From: Fortiea contorta PCC 7126
Lineage (GTDB): Bacteria > Cyanobacteriota > Cyanobacteriia > Cyanobacteriales > Nostocaceae
Assembly: GCF_000332295.1 (NCBI RefSeq)
Contig: NZ_KB235930.1
Coordinates: 1,679,895-1,743,894, forward strand
Length of the DNA stretch: 64,000 bases
Direction: 5' to 3'
Shown here: positions 17,420-25,885 of the stretch, piece after piece
How the letters are laid out: each line of letters starts with the position of its first letter
Position numbering within the stretch: position 1 is the first letter of the stretch
Notes under the pieces: generated by a model
What the model saw: the letters and a program-made list of their open reading frames with translations, nothing else
Told to the model about the DNA's origin: nothing
Databases searched by the model: none
Translations under genes and position numbers: made by a program

Positions 17420-18604
17420 ATGGATCAAAAAGTTAATGTTTTTAATGTTCCTAGTTCTGCTTATGTGCATATCCCGTTTTGTCGGCGCAGGTGTTTTTAT
17501 TGTGATTTTCCGGTGTCTGTGGTGGGCGATCGCTTGCGGGGTGAAACTTCCGGGACTATTTCCCAATATGTGGAAGTGTTATGTAACGAAATTGCGATCG
17601 CACCAACTTTTGGTCAACCTTTAAAAACGATTTTTTTTGGTGGGGGTACACCTTCGCTACTATCAACGGCGCAGTTAGAAAAGATACTCACAGTTTTAAA
17701 GCAGCGGTTGGGAATTGTGCCTGGGGCAGAAATTTCTATGGAAATTGACCCTGGTACGTTTGATTTAGCACATATAAAAGGCTACCGTAGCCTTGGTGTC
17801 AATCGTGTTAGTTTCGGTGTCCAAGCGTTTCAAGCAGAGTTGTTAAAAATTGCGGGGCGATCGCACTCAATTGCAGATATTTTTGCAGCTTTGGAATTAA
17901 TCCGCCAGGTCGAGATTCCCGAATTCAGTATAGACTTAATTTCTGGTTTACCGCATCAGTCTTTGGATCAGTGGCAATATTCTCTAGCAAAAGCTGTAGA
18001 TATCGCACCGACTCATATTTCTATTTATGATTTAACAATCGAGCCGGGAACTGCTTTTGGTCGTTATTATCAACCCGGTGCTCTGCCATTGCCAACGGAC
18101 GAAACGACTGTGAAAATGTATGAAATGGGACAGCAAATCTTAACTGGCGCAGGTTATCAGCATTATGAAATTTCCAACTACGCCCAGCCAGGACATCAGT
18201 GTCAGCATAATCGAGTTTACTGGGAAAATCGCCCCTATTATGGCTTTGGTATGGGTGCGGCGAGTTATGTGGAGGGAAAACGCTTTACTCGTCCCCGGAA
18301 AACCCAGGAGTATTATCAGTGGGTCAAAGCTGGATGTGTGATTGATTGTGATGTCACACCACCACAAGAGGTATTATTAGAAACATTGATGCTGGGGTTG
18401 CGTTTAGCTGAGGGTGTGAGTTTGTCGAGTTTAACCGCAGAGTTTGGTGCAGAAAAAGTTGCAGAAATTCAGCGATGTTTGCGATCGCATTTTGAGCGAG
18501 GTTGGATGGAAGTTGCACAAGGAAGGTTGCGTTTCACTGATCCCCAAGGTTTTCTGTTTTCTAATGTGGTTTTGGCAGAGTTATTTGCACAGTTCGGATC
18601 ATAG
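17420..18604 (+). CDS. hemW: Radical SAM heme chaperone HemW
   Basis: The radical-SAM cluster motif appears in YVHIPFCRRRCFYCDF (CX3CX2C), followed by FGGGTPSLL for SAM binding and a HemN-like C-terminal domain. The protein is 394 aa, shorter than oxygen-independent coproporphyrinogen oxidase HemN, and lacks the HemN N-terminal extension. This fits HemW, a heme-binding chaperone that delivers heme to respiratory enzymes. Many genomes misname it as HemN. The upstream 250 bp is very AT-rich and contains only the promoter. Confidence 0.9.
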   Translation: MDQKVNVFNVPSSAYVHIPFCRRRCFYCDFPVSVVGDRLRGETSGTISQYVEVLCNEIAIAPTFGQPLKTIFFGGGTPSLLSTAQLEKILTVLKQRLGIVPGAEISMEIDPGTFDLAHIKGYRSLGVNRVSFGVQAFQAELLKIAGRSHSIADIFAALELIRQVEIPEFSIDLISGLPHQSLDQWQYSLAKAVDIAPTHISIYDLTIEPGTAFGRYYQPGALPLPTDETTVKMYEMGQQILTGAGYQHYEISNYAQPGHQCQHNRVYWENRPYYGFGMGAASYVEGKRFTRPRKTQEYYQWVKAGCVIDCDVTPPQEVLLETLMLGLRLAEGVSLSSLTAEFGAEKVAEIQRCLRSHFERGWMEVAQGRLRFTDPQGFLFSNVVLAELFAQFGS

Positions 18605-18629
18605 ACGAATGGCGCTGATTAGAGAAAAG

Positions 18630-18692
18630 GGCGTTGCTGATTAAAAGTATGAAATTGAGAAAGGTGAATTCATATTCTGATTCAGCAACGCC
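18630..18692. mobile_element. 63-bp MITE-like element
   Basis: Perfect 11-bp terminal inverted repeats GGCGTTGCTGA/TCAGCAACGCC, with further partial pairing inward (GTATGAA/TTCATAT). The end sequence resembles small non-autonomous insertion elements common in filamentous cyanobacteria. It lies just after hemW and forms the first part of the next reading frame. Confidence 0.65.
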
Positions 18693-18819
18693 ACCTTTAC
18701 GTTCTGAAGGCTACAGCCTAGATAAAGTATGGTCAATCCTCAATGCTGAAGGCTATACCACCTCACGCGGTAGCCTGTGGACTAAGCAGGCACTAAATAA
18801 AAGATTGGTAGCCGCGTAA
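18634..18819 (+). pseudogene. Recombinase-like fragment joined to a MITE
   Basis: The first 20 codons are MITE sequence. The rest (GYSLDKVWSILNAEGYTTSR, then GSLWTKQALNKRL) resembles the helix-turn-helix part of large serine recombinases, where a phrase of the type S-x-I-A-x-x-L-N-x-E-G-x-x-T-x-R-G is typical. With only about 40 such residues it cannot be an active recombinase. It may be a remnant or a small HTH peptide gene. A short hairpin followed by T6 lies at 18844-18866. Confidence 0.45.
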
Positions 18820-18910
18820 AATTAAATACAAATAATTCAAAACAGAGGTGATACCCTCTCTTTTTTATGGCTATTACATTTTGTAAGTATCTTACAAATT
18901 ACCTAACCCG

Positions 18911-19240
18911 TTAGCGCATAAGTTTCTCAGCTAGAAACAGTGAACTTTTTTTAGATTGAACACGAGGCTTTTGATGTAAGCCTAAAACCCATACAAGAAA
19001 ATATAAAGGAACATAGAAGCTAAGTTTTAGAGCAAGAACTGTTTTGATGGAATGATAATCTTGTGTAACGGTTGTATCAGTCCAGTTATCGAGCCAGTCT
19101 CCATCTACATCCTTAACAAATTGGCGAATTCCATCCACGTCATGAACTCTTCTAGAATGTCTCAAGGCTCTAGCTCTCTCAAGAGCAACTCTTGCTCTGC
19201 TGATTCCCGGATATTCAAGACCCCTTGATAGAGTAGCCAT
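18911..19240 (-). CDS. Unknown 109-aa protein with one membrane segment
   Basis: Not recognised. The first 60 residues are charged and Arg-rich (RARVALERARALRHSRR), followed by a hydrophobic stretch near residues 68-88 (LALKLSFYVPLYFLVWVLGL) and a basic tail, so it is probably a single-pass membrane protein. It begins 6 bp after the stop of the gene at 19247-19951 and is therefore the second gene of a two-gene operon. The pair sits between hemW and dapF among recombinase and integrase remnants, which suggests an acquired cargo module. Confidence 0.65.
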   Translation of the reverse strand: MATLSRGLEYPGISRARVALERARALRHSRRVHDVDGIRQFVKDVDGDWLDNWTDTTVTQDYHSIKTVLALKLSFYVPLYFLVWVLGLHQKPRVQSKKSSLFLAEKLMR

Positions 19241-19246
19241 TGCACT

Positions 19247-19951
19247 TTACTTGTCAATACTATCTACAAAATAACAGTTTCCTTGGATTTGGTCACTATG
19301 CTGAAATACAGATAGACCAATTCTTTGCTCTACTTGAGTCAATCTTGGATTAAAACTTACAAATAAAGCTCGGTTAATACCCCAGTACGTCAAGGTTGAT
19401 TGCCATTCTCGCTGCTTGTTTTGAGAATGAATATCATTTAATGTTGTGACTTGCACACATAAAGGTAAAGTTCTTGACCCTGAGGCTATAAAATCAGTTG
19501 CCATTGACAAATCGGCAATATAAGAGTTTAAAGTGCTTCCTCCCAAAGATTCTATTTCTTGACAGACTTGATCGATAAAAGATTTATCATTTGCCTTGAA
19601 TTCACCTGCCATTAAATTTTTCTTCCAAGTGGGCATCTTAGGGTCACGCTCATTAATCCAATTCGTGAATAAAACTTTATACCAGTATTGTTCTGTCGGT
19701 GTTAGCTGTGCAAACAGAGTATTTCTATCTTCTTCGGAGAGTAGTTGAGCTTCAAGCCAGAAAGTAGCATCACTCAGCAATTCTTCAAGAAACTGCAAGA
19801 CATGAGGCTTACTTTTTAGAAGACCAGATTTTTTCTTGGCTATCCAGCATCTTATCTCATCTAATCTAGAAGCCAGTTTGGGGAAGATAGATCGACTTTC
19901 TTCAATTAGTGTATTTAAATCAGACCTAATATCGTCTGGGGCTCTTTGCAC
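19247..19951 (-). CDS. Unknown 234-aa protein, first gene of accessory operon
   Basis: Not recognised. The N-terminal 100 residues are helical and charged; the C-terminal part has alternating strands (YIADLSMATDFIASG, PLCVQVTTLND, RALFVSFNP). The spacing of TDFIA, VQVTT and a following QREWQSTLTYWGI helix is reminiscent of PD-(D/E)XK nuclease folds, but the expected Glu/Gln-X-Lys lysine is a Thr (QVT), so catalysis is doubtful. It is followed after 6 bp by a small membrane protein. Its placement between recombinase remnants suggests mobile cargo, possibly defence related; that is inference. Confidence 0.7.
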   Translation of the reverse strand: MQRAPDDIRSDLNTLIEESRSIFPKLASRLDEIRCWIAKKKSGLLKSKPHVLQFLEELLSDATFWLEAQLLSEEDRNTLFAQLTPTEQYWYKVLFTNWINERDPKMPTWKKNLMAGEFKANDKSFIDQVCQEIESLGGSTLNSYIADLSMATDFIASGSRTLPLCVQVTTLNDIHSQNKQREWQSTLTYWGINRALFVSFNPRLTQVEQRIGLSVFQHSDQIQGNCYFVDSIDK

Positions 19952-19956
19952 GCTGA

Positions 19957-20166
19957 GTATATTTTTATATTGTTAAAACAACGACCAATCCTAACACAAT
20001 AGAAGATATCTACACCCCTAACGGCAAAGTTAGACACCAATTAATCATCCACAAAGCCAACACCAAAGGCAAGCTAGCAACCCGCACCATTCCAGTAATA
20101 GAAGACTTACGCCAAATACTCAGCAATTATTACTCTCTTTTCGGTACAAAGTTAAAGAGGGAATAG
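19957..20166 (+). pseudogene. Tyrosine recombinase/integrase fragment
   Basis: An open stretch without a start codon encodes about 60 recognisable residues, among them IEDIYTPNGKVRHQLIIHKA, then NTKGKLATRTIPVIEDLRQI. This looks like the beta-strand region of phage-type integrases, where a TKG-x-x-R-T-I-P phrase precedes the catalytic C-terminal boxes. The catalytic domain is missing and the frame ends at TAG 20166. It is antisense to, and begins just upstream of, the accessory operon, marking an old integration boundary. Confidence 0.6.
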
Positions 20167-20212
20167 GTAATAGAAAACTCTTAACTGTTCCCCGTTCCCT
20201 ATTCCCTTTGAA
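20150..20212 (-). terminator. Terminator-like inverted repeat after dapF
   Basis: On the minus strand AAAGGGAATAGG pairs with CCTATTCCCTCTTT across a loop of about 35 nt, starting 5 bp past the dapF stop. The arms are made of GGGAATA heptamer-type repeats. Confidence 0.5.
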
Positions 20213-20217
20213 AATCG

Positions 20218-21057
20218 CTATAAACTACCTGTGAATACCTTTGTCGCTGGGCCAGTCATGTAAAGGCGTTGGTCAATTTCTGACCATTCGATTTGCAAGG
20301 AACCCCCTGGTAATTCTATAGTCGCGGTGCGATCGCTCTTACCTGTCAATACGCCAGCCACTAACGCCGCACAAGCGCCGGTACCGCAAGCTAAGGTGAT
20401 TCCTGCGCCCCGTTCCCAAACCCGCATTTTTAAATAATCAGGGCGGACTACTTGCATAAATTCAGTATTTATGCGTTGGGGAAAGGCTGGGTGATGCTCA
20501 AATTGCGGGCCGATAATTTCCAGGGGGATAGCGGCGACGTCTTCCACAAAGGTGATGCAGTGGGGATTTCCCATGCTGACACAGGTGACATCCCAAGATT
20601 TCCCTGCTACTGCTAGGGGTTGATTAATCACTTTCTCGGCTGCGGGTGTCAAGGTGGTGGGAATTTCGCCAGCGAGTAATTTCGGTAAACCCATATCCAC
20701 CTTGACTTGACCGTCGGACATCAATTCGGTTGTAATTACTCCCGCCAGGGTTTGAATGCGATACAGGTTTTTATTTCTCGATTCACCCTCCAACTCTGCT
20801 AAAAACACAGCTAAACAGCGAATACCGTTACCACACATTTCTGGTTCTGAACCATCGGAATTAAAAATTCGCATAGTGTAATCAGCACCACTTTCACCGG
20901 TAAGGGCAAAAATTACACCATCAGCACCGATACCAAAATGGCGATCGCACCAGGCGATCGCTTGCTCAGGAGTCAATACAGGTAAGGATGACGCCCGATT
21001 ATCAATGAGAATAAAGTCGTTGCCTAGACCTTGATACTTAGTAAATTCAATTGCCAT
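20218..21057 (-). CDS. dapF: Diaminopimelate epimerase
   Basis: Interconverts LL- and meso-diaminopimelate for lysine and peptidoglycan synthesis in the cytoplasm. Both catalytic cysteines are present in conserved settings: [10 protein letters not shown] and [11 protein letters not shown]. The N-terminal [11 protein letters not shown] signature places the start at ATG 21057; an in-frame ATG at 21072 would add five residues. Length of about 279 aa is normal. It diverges from hfq, an arrangement conserved in many cyanobacteria. Confidence 0.97.
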   Translation of the reverse strand: MAIEFTKYQGLGNDFILIDNRASSLPVLTPEQAIAWCDRHFGIGADGVIFALTGESGADYTMRIFNSDGSEPEMCGNGIRCLAVFLAELEGESRNKNLYRIQTLAGVITTELMSDGQVKVDMGLPKLLAGEIPTTLTPAAEKVINQPLAVAGKSWDVTCVSMGNPHCITFVEDVAAIPLEIIGPQFEHHPAFPQRINTEFMQVVRPDYLKMRVWERGAGITLACGTGACAALVAGVLTGKSDRTATIELPGGSLQIEWSEIDQRLYMTGPATKVFTGSL

Positions 21058-21186
21058 TTGTTTAGAGATCAATTATCAATGATTAGGGAATGGGACAATG
21101 GGAAAGCGACTGCTTAACTAGGGTTCGCCGCATCCCCTCACCCCCAGTCCCTAGCCCCTAACTCCTCAATTAAACACATTACCAAA

Positions 21187-21405
21187 ATGCTGACAACTGA
21201 ATTTGATACTTCGCTTCCCAGCATTCGCCAAGTGCAAAATCTGATTAAACAAACTGCAATAGTGGAATTTAAACTGTTAACAGGCGATTTGCTTACAGGT
21301 AGGGTGATTTGGCAAGATCCAAACTGTGTATGTGTTGTGGATGAGAGCAATCAGCAAACCACAGTTTGGAAACAAGCGATCGCCTACATTAAAGTTAGAG
21401 GTTAG
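21187..21405 (+). CDS. hfq: Cyanobacterial Hfq-like Sm protein
   Basis: A 72-aa Sm-fold protein. The first Sm motif is visible in TAIVEFKLLTGDLLTGRVIWQDPNCVCVV and the second in TTVWKQAIAYIKV. The usual enterobacterial YKHA RNA-binding box is replaced (KQAIAYIK), as in other cyanobacterial Hfq proteins, which interact with the type IV pilus machinery and affect motility rather than acting as a general sRNA chaperone. Location next to dapF supports the identity. The divergent start sites are about 130 bp apart. Confidence 0.92.
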   Translation: MLTTEFDTSLPSIRQVQNLIKQTAIVEFKLLTGDLLTGRVIWQDPNCVCVVDESNQQTTVWKQAIAYIKVRG

Positions 21406-21427
21406 TTAATTCCCCCATCCCCCTCAT

Positions 21428-23695
21428 TTATCCCAGAGGGAGAGGACTATTAAGGGAAAACAAAAGTTGCAGATGATTGAGACTAGATAAGCTGCCGCAT
21501 AATAATATTTGGTCGCCTACTCGCAATTCTGTGTTGCCTTCAGGGGAGCGAATAAATTTACCGTCTCGTCGCATTGCTTGTACTTCTACGTCATATTTTT
21601 GGCGGATATCTAAATCTGTGAGGGTTTTATTCACAACGGGGGAATCGGTGTTGACTGTCATCCACTGACAAGCGCTGTGTTCTCCAGGAACAACCGCTTT
21701 ACCTAGAGCAAATTCCGCGAGAGCGGCTAGTTCTTCATCAGCCCCTACGACTAAAAGGCGATCGCCTTCTAATAATTTGGTTTGGTTATCTGGATAGTCG
21801 ATTTCTACACCGTTGGTGCGGCGTATAGCCATTAAGCTGGCGCCTGTTAAGTAGCGCATATCTGCTTCTTCTAAAGTCATCCCGATTAGGGGCGAACCGG
21901 ATGGGAGGGGATACCAGCGGCGATTTAAATCCAAGGTTGCTTGCTCTAAGTCGCGGGAAACTTCCGATGCAGAACGGTCTGGTCTTAATGCTAAATAATG
22001 ATTATTGCGGATTTGCTGCATTTCCCGTTGGATGACGGCGGGTGACAAACCTACATCTGTTAATAAATAACTAGCCATTTCTAAGCTGGCTTCAAATTCC
22101 GGTTGCACTACTTCCCTTCCACCCAGTTGATAAAGCACTTCAATATCTTTATCTTGGTTGGCGCGTACGACTAAATTGAGTTCTGGGCACAGTTCCAGGG
22201 CGCGTTTGACACAAAGACGGGTACTCATCGGATCAGGAAGGGCGATCGCCATGGCTTTGGCGTGGTTCACTCCTGCAGTTTCGAGCACGTGGAGGCTAAC
22301 GCAATTACCGTATACATAGGAGACGTTGGCGTCTCGTAGCTGCTGAATTCTCCGTTCTGATTGGTCAATGACTACCACAGGTAACTGGTGTTGCTGCAAG
22401 AGCTTGACCAAGTTTTTACCCACTCGCCCATAACCACAAACGACTACGTGGTCTTTGGAGGGTAGTTCTTCGGAAATATCCCGTGGCTGTTCTTCTTCTA
22501 AGTATGGCTGCAACCAAGGCATGGTTTCAGCAAAATTAAAAATAAATGGCACTAACCGCAATACAAATGGGGTAATTACCAAGGTGACAGCGGTGGTGCC
22601 TAAAATTAATAAATATATCTGTCGAGACACTAGCCCCAAGGCTTGTCCTTCACTGGCGAGCACAAAGGAAAATTCCCCAATTTGCGCTAGTCCTAAGCCT
22701 GCAATCAAGGCTGTTTTTAATGGATAGCGGAACAGCTTGACTAGGGGTGTAATAATCAGAAATTTACCGACAAAAACTATCGCCACCAATCCCAAGATTA
22801 ATTCTAGGTTGTGCCAGAGAAACACTGGGTCAATTAACATGCCAATGGCGGCAAAAAATAAACTGGCGAAGATATCCCGCAGTGGCTCTACATAAGTCAG
22901 GGTTTGATCGGCGTATTCCACTTCGGAAATCATTAAGCCGGCGACAAAGGCCCCCATTTCAATTGACAGCCCTAAATATTCGGTTAATAGGGCAATACCT
23001 AGGCATAATGCTACTACACCTAATAAAAATAGCTCGCGGCTTTCAGTTCGAGCTAAAAGCCGCAACAAGGGGGGTATAAGCCAAATTCCCGCAACTACTG
23101 CACCTGCAGCAAATAAACCAATCCGCAACAAGGCTGTTAATACTGCTACACCGATCGCTTCTCCTGGTTCATGCAAAGCTGGGAGTACGGCGATCATCAA
23201 TCCTAATGCTAGGTCTTGGACGACTAAAATACCCAGCATCACCTGTCCGTGGGGTGTTTCGGTTTCGTTGCGTTCCATCAAGCATTTGAGGACAACGGCT
23301 GTGGATGATAAGGACAGAATTGACCCCAAAAACACGCCTTTTGCAGGAAGAGTTCCCCAGGCGCCGGTGACGCCACACACCAAAACTGTGACCGCAATTG
23401 TCAACGCAATTTGTAGCCCTCCACCTCCGAGGGCGATCGCTTGTACTTTTTTGAGTTGAGCAAAGGAAAACTCTACTCCCAATGCAAAGAGCAAAAAAGC
23501 TACCCCAAACTGGGCGAGAGTTTCTACTTGAATAATTTCTTTGATCAGCCCCAGTCCCGCTGGCCCGACAATCATCCCACCAATGAGATAACCCAACAAA
23601 ACTGGTTGTCGTACCAGCGATGCTAACAGTCCCCCACAAGCAGCCACAGCGAGAACTGAAACTAAATCAACAATTAGTCGAAAATCTTCTTGCAC
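21428..23695 (-). CDS. CPA2 monovalent cation:proton antiporter with RCK domains
   Basis: Residues 1-385 are a 12-13 helix Na+/H+ exchanger domain of the KefB/CPA2 type. A TrkA-N (RCK) domain starts at about 417 with the Rossmann motif VVVCGYGRVGKNLVKLL, then two TrkA-C-like beta domains (about 570-655 and 665-745). At 755 aa it matches large cyanobacterial K+(Na+)/H+ antiporters gated by nucleotide binding. It sits on the plasma or thylakoid membrane and exports cations in ionic or osmotic stress. The next genes upstream include a c-di-AMP-riboswitch-controlled glycosyltransferase, which fits an osmotic theme. Confidence 0.92.
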   Translation of the reverse strand: MQEDFRLIVDLVSVLAVAACGGLLASLVRQPVLLGYLIGGMIVGPAGLGLIKEIIQVETLAQFGVAFLLFALGVEFSFAQLKKVQAIALGGGGLQIALTIAVTVLVCGVTGAWGTLPAKGVFLGSILSLSSTAVVLKCLMERNETETPHGQVMLGILVVQDLALGLMIAVLPALHEPGEAIGVAVLTALLRIGLFAAGAVVAGIWLIPPLLRLLARTESRELFLLGVVALCLGIALLTEYLGLSIEMGAFVAGLMISEVEYADQTLTYVEPLRDIFASLFFAAIGMLIDPVFLWHNLELILGLVAIVFVGKFLIITPLVKLFRYPLKTALIAGLGLAQIGEFSFVLASEGQALGLVSRQIYLLILGTTAVTLVITPFVLRLVPFIFNFAETMPWLQPYLEEEQPRDISEELPSKDHVVVCGYGRVGKNLVKLLQQHQLPVVVIDQSERRIQQLRDANVSYVYGNCVSLHVLETAGVNHAKAMAIALPDPMSTRLCVKRALELCPELNLVVRANQDKDIEVLYQLGGREVVQPEFEASLEMASYLLTDVGLSPAVIQREMQQIRNNHYLALRPDRSASEVSRDLEQATLDLNRRWYPLPSGSPLIGMTLEEADMRYLTGASLMAIRRTNGVEIDYPDNQTKLLEGDRLLVVGADEELAALAEFALGKAVVPGEHSACQWMTVNTDSPVVNKTLTDLDIRQKYDVEVQAMRRDGKFIRSPEGNTELRVGDQILLCGSLSSLNHLQLLFSLNSPLPLG

Positions 23696-23813
23696 TAATT
23701 TTAAAAATAAATATTAAGACCTGTTAACCTCAGCATACAAATTTTTGAGATATTTTCGGGAAAAATTATTGATGCAGTGACCACAAATTTTTTAATAAAT
23801 GTATTGTATGAAA

Positions 23814-23841
23814 GGGAACAGGGAACAGGGAACAGGGAACG
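23814..23841. repeat. Short tandem heptamer repeat (GGGAACA)
   Basis: Four head-to-tail copies of GGGAACA (the last one altered). Such STRRs are typical of heterocystous cyanobacteria; the same word occurs five times near 63094. Confidence 0.9.
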
Positions 23842-23965
23842 GGGAAAACTAAGCCGCCCACGAGGGGACGAGGCTTTAAATTTACCTCTTTTCGTAAATT
23901 TTGGTCAGGGAGAGTAACACTAAGGGTGACGGGGAAAATGACAAATGACAAATTCCCCTCGCCGC

Positions 23966-24160
23966 TTACGCTACATCCCCAGATTTCCAGGTATTGTAAG
24001 TATCTTCAATAAATTTACTGCTACGACGAGTTCCTTTGTTTTTTGTGACTTTGACTTTCAAGGTGGTCAGATACATGCCATGCATGACTTGATGTCCATA
24101 ACCGAAAACTGTACCAATTTGGCCTGTGATGGGATATTGAACATCTCCGTTATGCAACAT
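23966..24160 (-). CDS. Small conserved-type protein, 64 aa
   Basis: Not recognised. The start ATG 24160 has AGGAG 9 nt upstream and the product begins MLHNGDVQYPITGQIGTVFG, followed by a basic beta-rich segment and KSGDVA at the end. The composition is protein-like and the upstream in-frame extension to 24235 lies inside a perfect palindrome, so it is excluded. An antisense frame (23945-24169) is less convincing. It follows the glycosyltransferase on the same strand but beyond the large hairpin at 24202-24239, so it may be transcribed separately. Confidence 0.6.
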   Translation of the reverse strand: MLHNGDVQYPITGQIGTVFGYGHQVMHGMYLTTLKVKVTKNKGTRRSSKFIEDTYNTWKSGDVA

Positions 24161-24201
24161 GGGTTCTAACTCCTGGATAATCTGGGTTGATATTAGGGAT
24201 G

Positions 24202-24239
24202 AAGAATGAAGTCTGAAGTATACTTCAGACTTCATTCTT
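24202..24239. repeat. Perfect 38-bp palindrome at the glycosyltransferase stop
   Basis: Arms 24202-24220 and 24221-24239 are exact reverse complements with no loop, and the palindrome abuts the stop codon (24239-24241). It contains GAAGTCTGAAG words related to the GAAG heptamer repeats seen near 58.5 kb. It can act as a terminator or be a repeat insertion. Confidence 0.85.
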
Positions 24240-25516
24240 TAAGCTGCTACTTGCGATTTACTCTTGGTTACTGTAGGATTTTCGGCTAACAGGCGGGTGT
24301 ATAATTGGGCGAGTCTGGAGGCGACGCTATGCCAACTGAAAGCGATTTCTACCCTTTGTCGCCCGGTTTCACCTAACTGTTGCGCCCATTCTGGGTTAGT
24401 GAGAATACGGTCGATTGCTGCACCAAAAGCTACTTCATCTTTGGGTGTTGCCAGTAGACCTGTAACTTCTGGGACTACGGTAAATTGTAATCCGCCTACG
24501 TTACTGGCGACTACGGGGGTTCTACAAGCCATCGCCTCAATGGCTACTAAACCAAAGGGTTCGTAGTGGCTGGGTACTACGCACACATCAGCGGCGGCGT
24601 AGTAGTAGAGCAGGTCTGTGTCGTCTAGGCGACCAGGAAAGGTGGTACAATCCTTGAGTCCAAGTTCGGCAACGATGTTAGCGATGCGATCGCGTTCCAT
24701 GCCGTCGCTCTGACCAGGACGACTACCACCGCCAATGACTAGTTGCAGGTCAGCTTGACCTCGAAGTCGAGATTTAGCGATCGCTCTGACTAAGGTTTCA
24801 ATTCCTTTGCGCTGGTCAAAGCGACCAACATAAAGTACCATCTTAGTGTCCGCTGCTACACCTAAATGTTTTCTCGCCTCAGTCTTGCCAATTTTGCCGA
24901 ACTTATCAATATCGGTTCCACAAGGAATCATTTCCATCCTTCCTTTGGTGGAAACAAGTATCCGCATGTGCTTCTGTTCTTGAGGACTGGTTGCAATCAC
25001 TCGATCTACAGTCTCTAAACAAGTTTTTTCTACAGCTAGTCTCTGGACTGCAATTACAGGAATATTACTGATACTTCTGTATTTAACTGCTCCTAAGGAG
25101 TGGTAAGTATGCACTTGAATCAGCGGTTGCTGCTTTTTCAATTCCATCCCCACCCATGATGATAACCAGTAGTTGGTATGGATGATTGGGTATTGAAATC
25201 CTTGATGCTGTTGAAATTTTTGGAATTCTCCTAGAAATTCACCGAGGTAGTCGAATAAATGATCTCGTCCGATAAACTGTGATGGCCCAGCCTTGAGGCG
25301 AATGGTGCGACAGTTTTGATTATGCTGGATAATGGCGGCTTGCTCAGGATGAGAGCGACGAGTAAACATGTCTACTTGCCAACCTTGTTCAGCTAATGCG
25401 TAGCCTACTTGACGCACATAAACGTTTTGACCTCCAGCTTCTTCTTTACCGATCTCAATAGCTGGGTCGCCATCAACAGAAATCAGTGCAATGCGTTGCT
25501 TGTTATTTTGGAACAT
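24239..25516 (-). CDS. GT4 glycosyltransferase, sucrose synthase/SPS-like
   Basis: Two GT-B Rossmann domains. The N-terminal ISVDGDPAIEIGKEEAGGQNVYV loop resembles the sucrose-phosphate synthase and sucrose synthase glycine loop. The C-terminal domain has KMVLYVGRFDQRKGIETL and the donor-binding EPFGLVAIEAMA (E-X7-E). Length of 425 aa fits minimal cyanobacterial SPS-like enzymes without a phosphatase domain. The probable product is sucrose-6-phosphate or a related glycoside, but donor and acceptor are not proven. A c-di-AMP-type riboswitch lies in its roughly 370-nt leader, suggesting osmotic control of a compatible solute. Confidence 0.87.
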   Translation of the reverse strand: MFQNNKQRIALISVDGDPAIEIGKEEAGGQNVYVRQVGYALAEQGWQVDMFTRRSHPEQAAIIQHNQNCRTIRLKAGPSQFIGRDHLFDYLGEFLGEFQKFQQHQGFQYPIIHTNYWLSSWVGMELKKQQPLIQVHTYHSLGAVKYRSISNIPVIAVQRLAVEKTCLETVDRVIATSPQEQKHMRILVSTKGRMEMIPCGTDIDKFGKIGKTEARKHLGVAADTKMVLYVGRFDQRKGIETLVRAIAKSRLRGQADLQLVIGGGSRPGQSDGMERDRIANIVAELGLKDCTTFPGRLDDTDLLYYYAAADVCVVPSHYEPFGLVAIEAMACRTPVVASNVGGLQFTVVPEVTGLLATPKDEVAFGAAIDRILTNPEWAQQLGETGRQRVEIAFSWHSVASRLAQLYTRLLAENPTVTKSKSQVAA

Positions 25517-25670
25517 AGTAAACTTTACCTTATGGCAAATTATCCTGCCTCACAAGCCAGAAAATCAGGTGTATTTAGCCTCTCTTCATTGCCGAGGGCA
25601 GGCACGACGAAGCGCAAAGTTACCAGCCAAGGACACTTACGAGAACAAAGCATTATTATCTAATAAAAAT

Positions 25671-25885
25671 GCCGCTCGTTTAGTCTCCTCTCAATGCCTA
25701 CGAAGTTAGCTGACGGGCTAGAACTGAGAGATGTCCTTCTCTACAAATATCAAGTTGAAGATAGGAAGTTTGTTGAATCTTCTTAACTCTAACTTGCTGT
25801 TTTGTTGGAGACACGCCCCAAATTTGGTTCCTCCGCTCCCTGCTGACTTTGAGTTGCAAAAGCTCCCAGAGTAAGCAACGGATTA
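25671..25885 (-). promoter_or_regulatory. c-di-AMP riboswitch (ydaO/yuaA motif)
   Basis: On the minus strand the core consensus is clear: GCGGAGGAACCAAATTTGGGG in the 5' half, then CCCGTCAGCTAAC, TTCGTAGGCATT and GAGAGGAGACTA in the 3' half, as in the ydaO/yuaA class. CCGTT near 25881 can pair with AGCGG near 25673 to close P1. Between the halves lies a variable insert of about 100 nt. It stands about 155 nt upstream of the glycosyltransferase start. The family binds c-di-AMP and normally switches genes for osmolytes, K+ transport and cell wall off or on. The exact ends are estimates. Confidence 0.82.

Noticed and set aside
19247-19951. Calling this protein an active PD-(D/E)XK restriction enzyme
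   Set aside because: The expected E/Q-X-K lysine is replaced by Thr and no other restriction motif could be placed.
23945-24169. 74-codon plus-strand frame
   Set aside because: Competes with the minus-strand gene at 23966-24160, which has a Shine-Dalgarno sequence and better composition.
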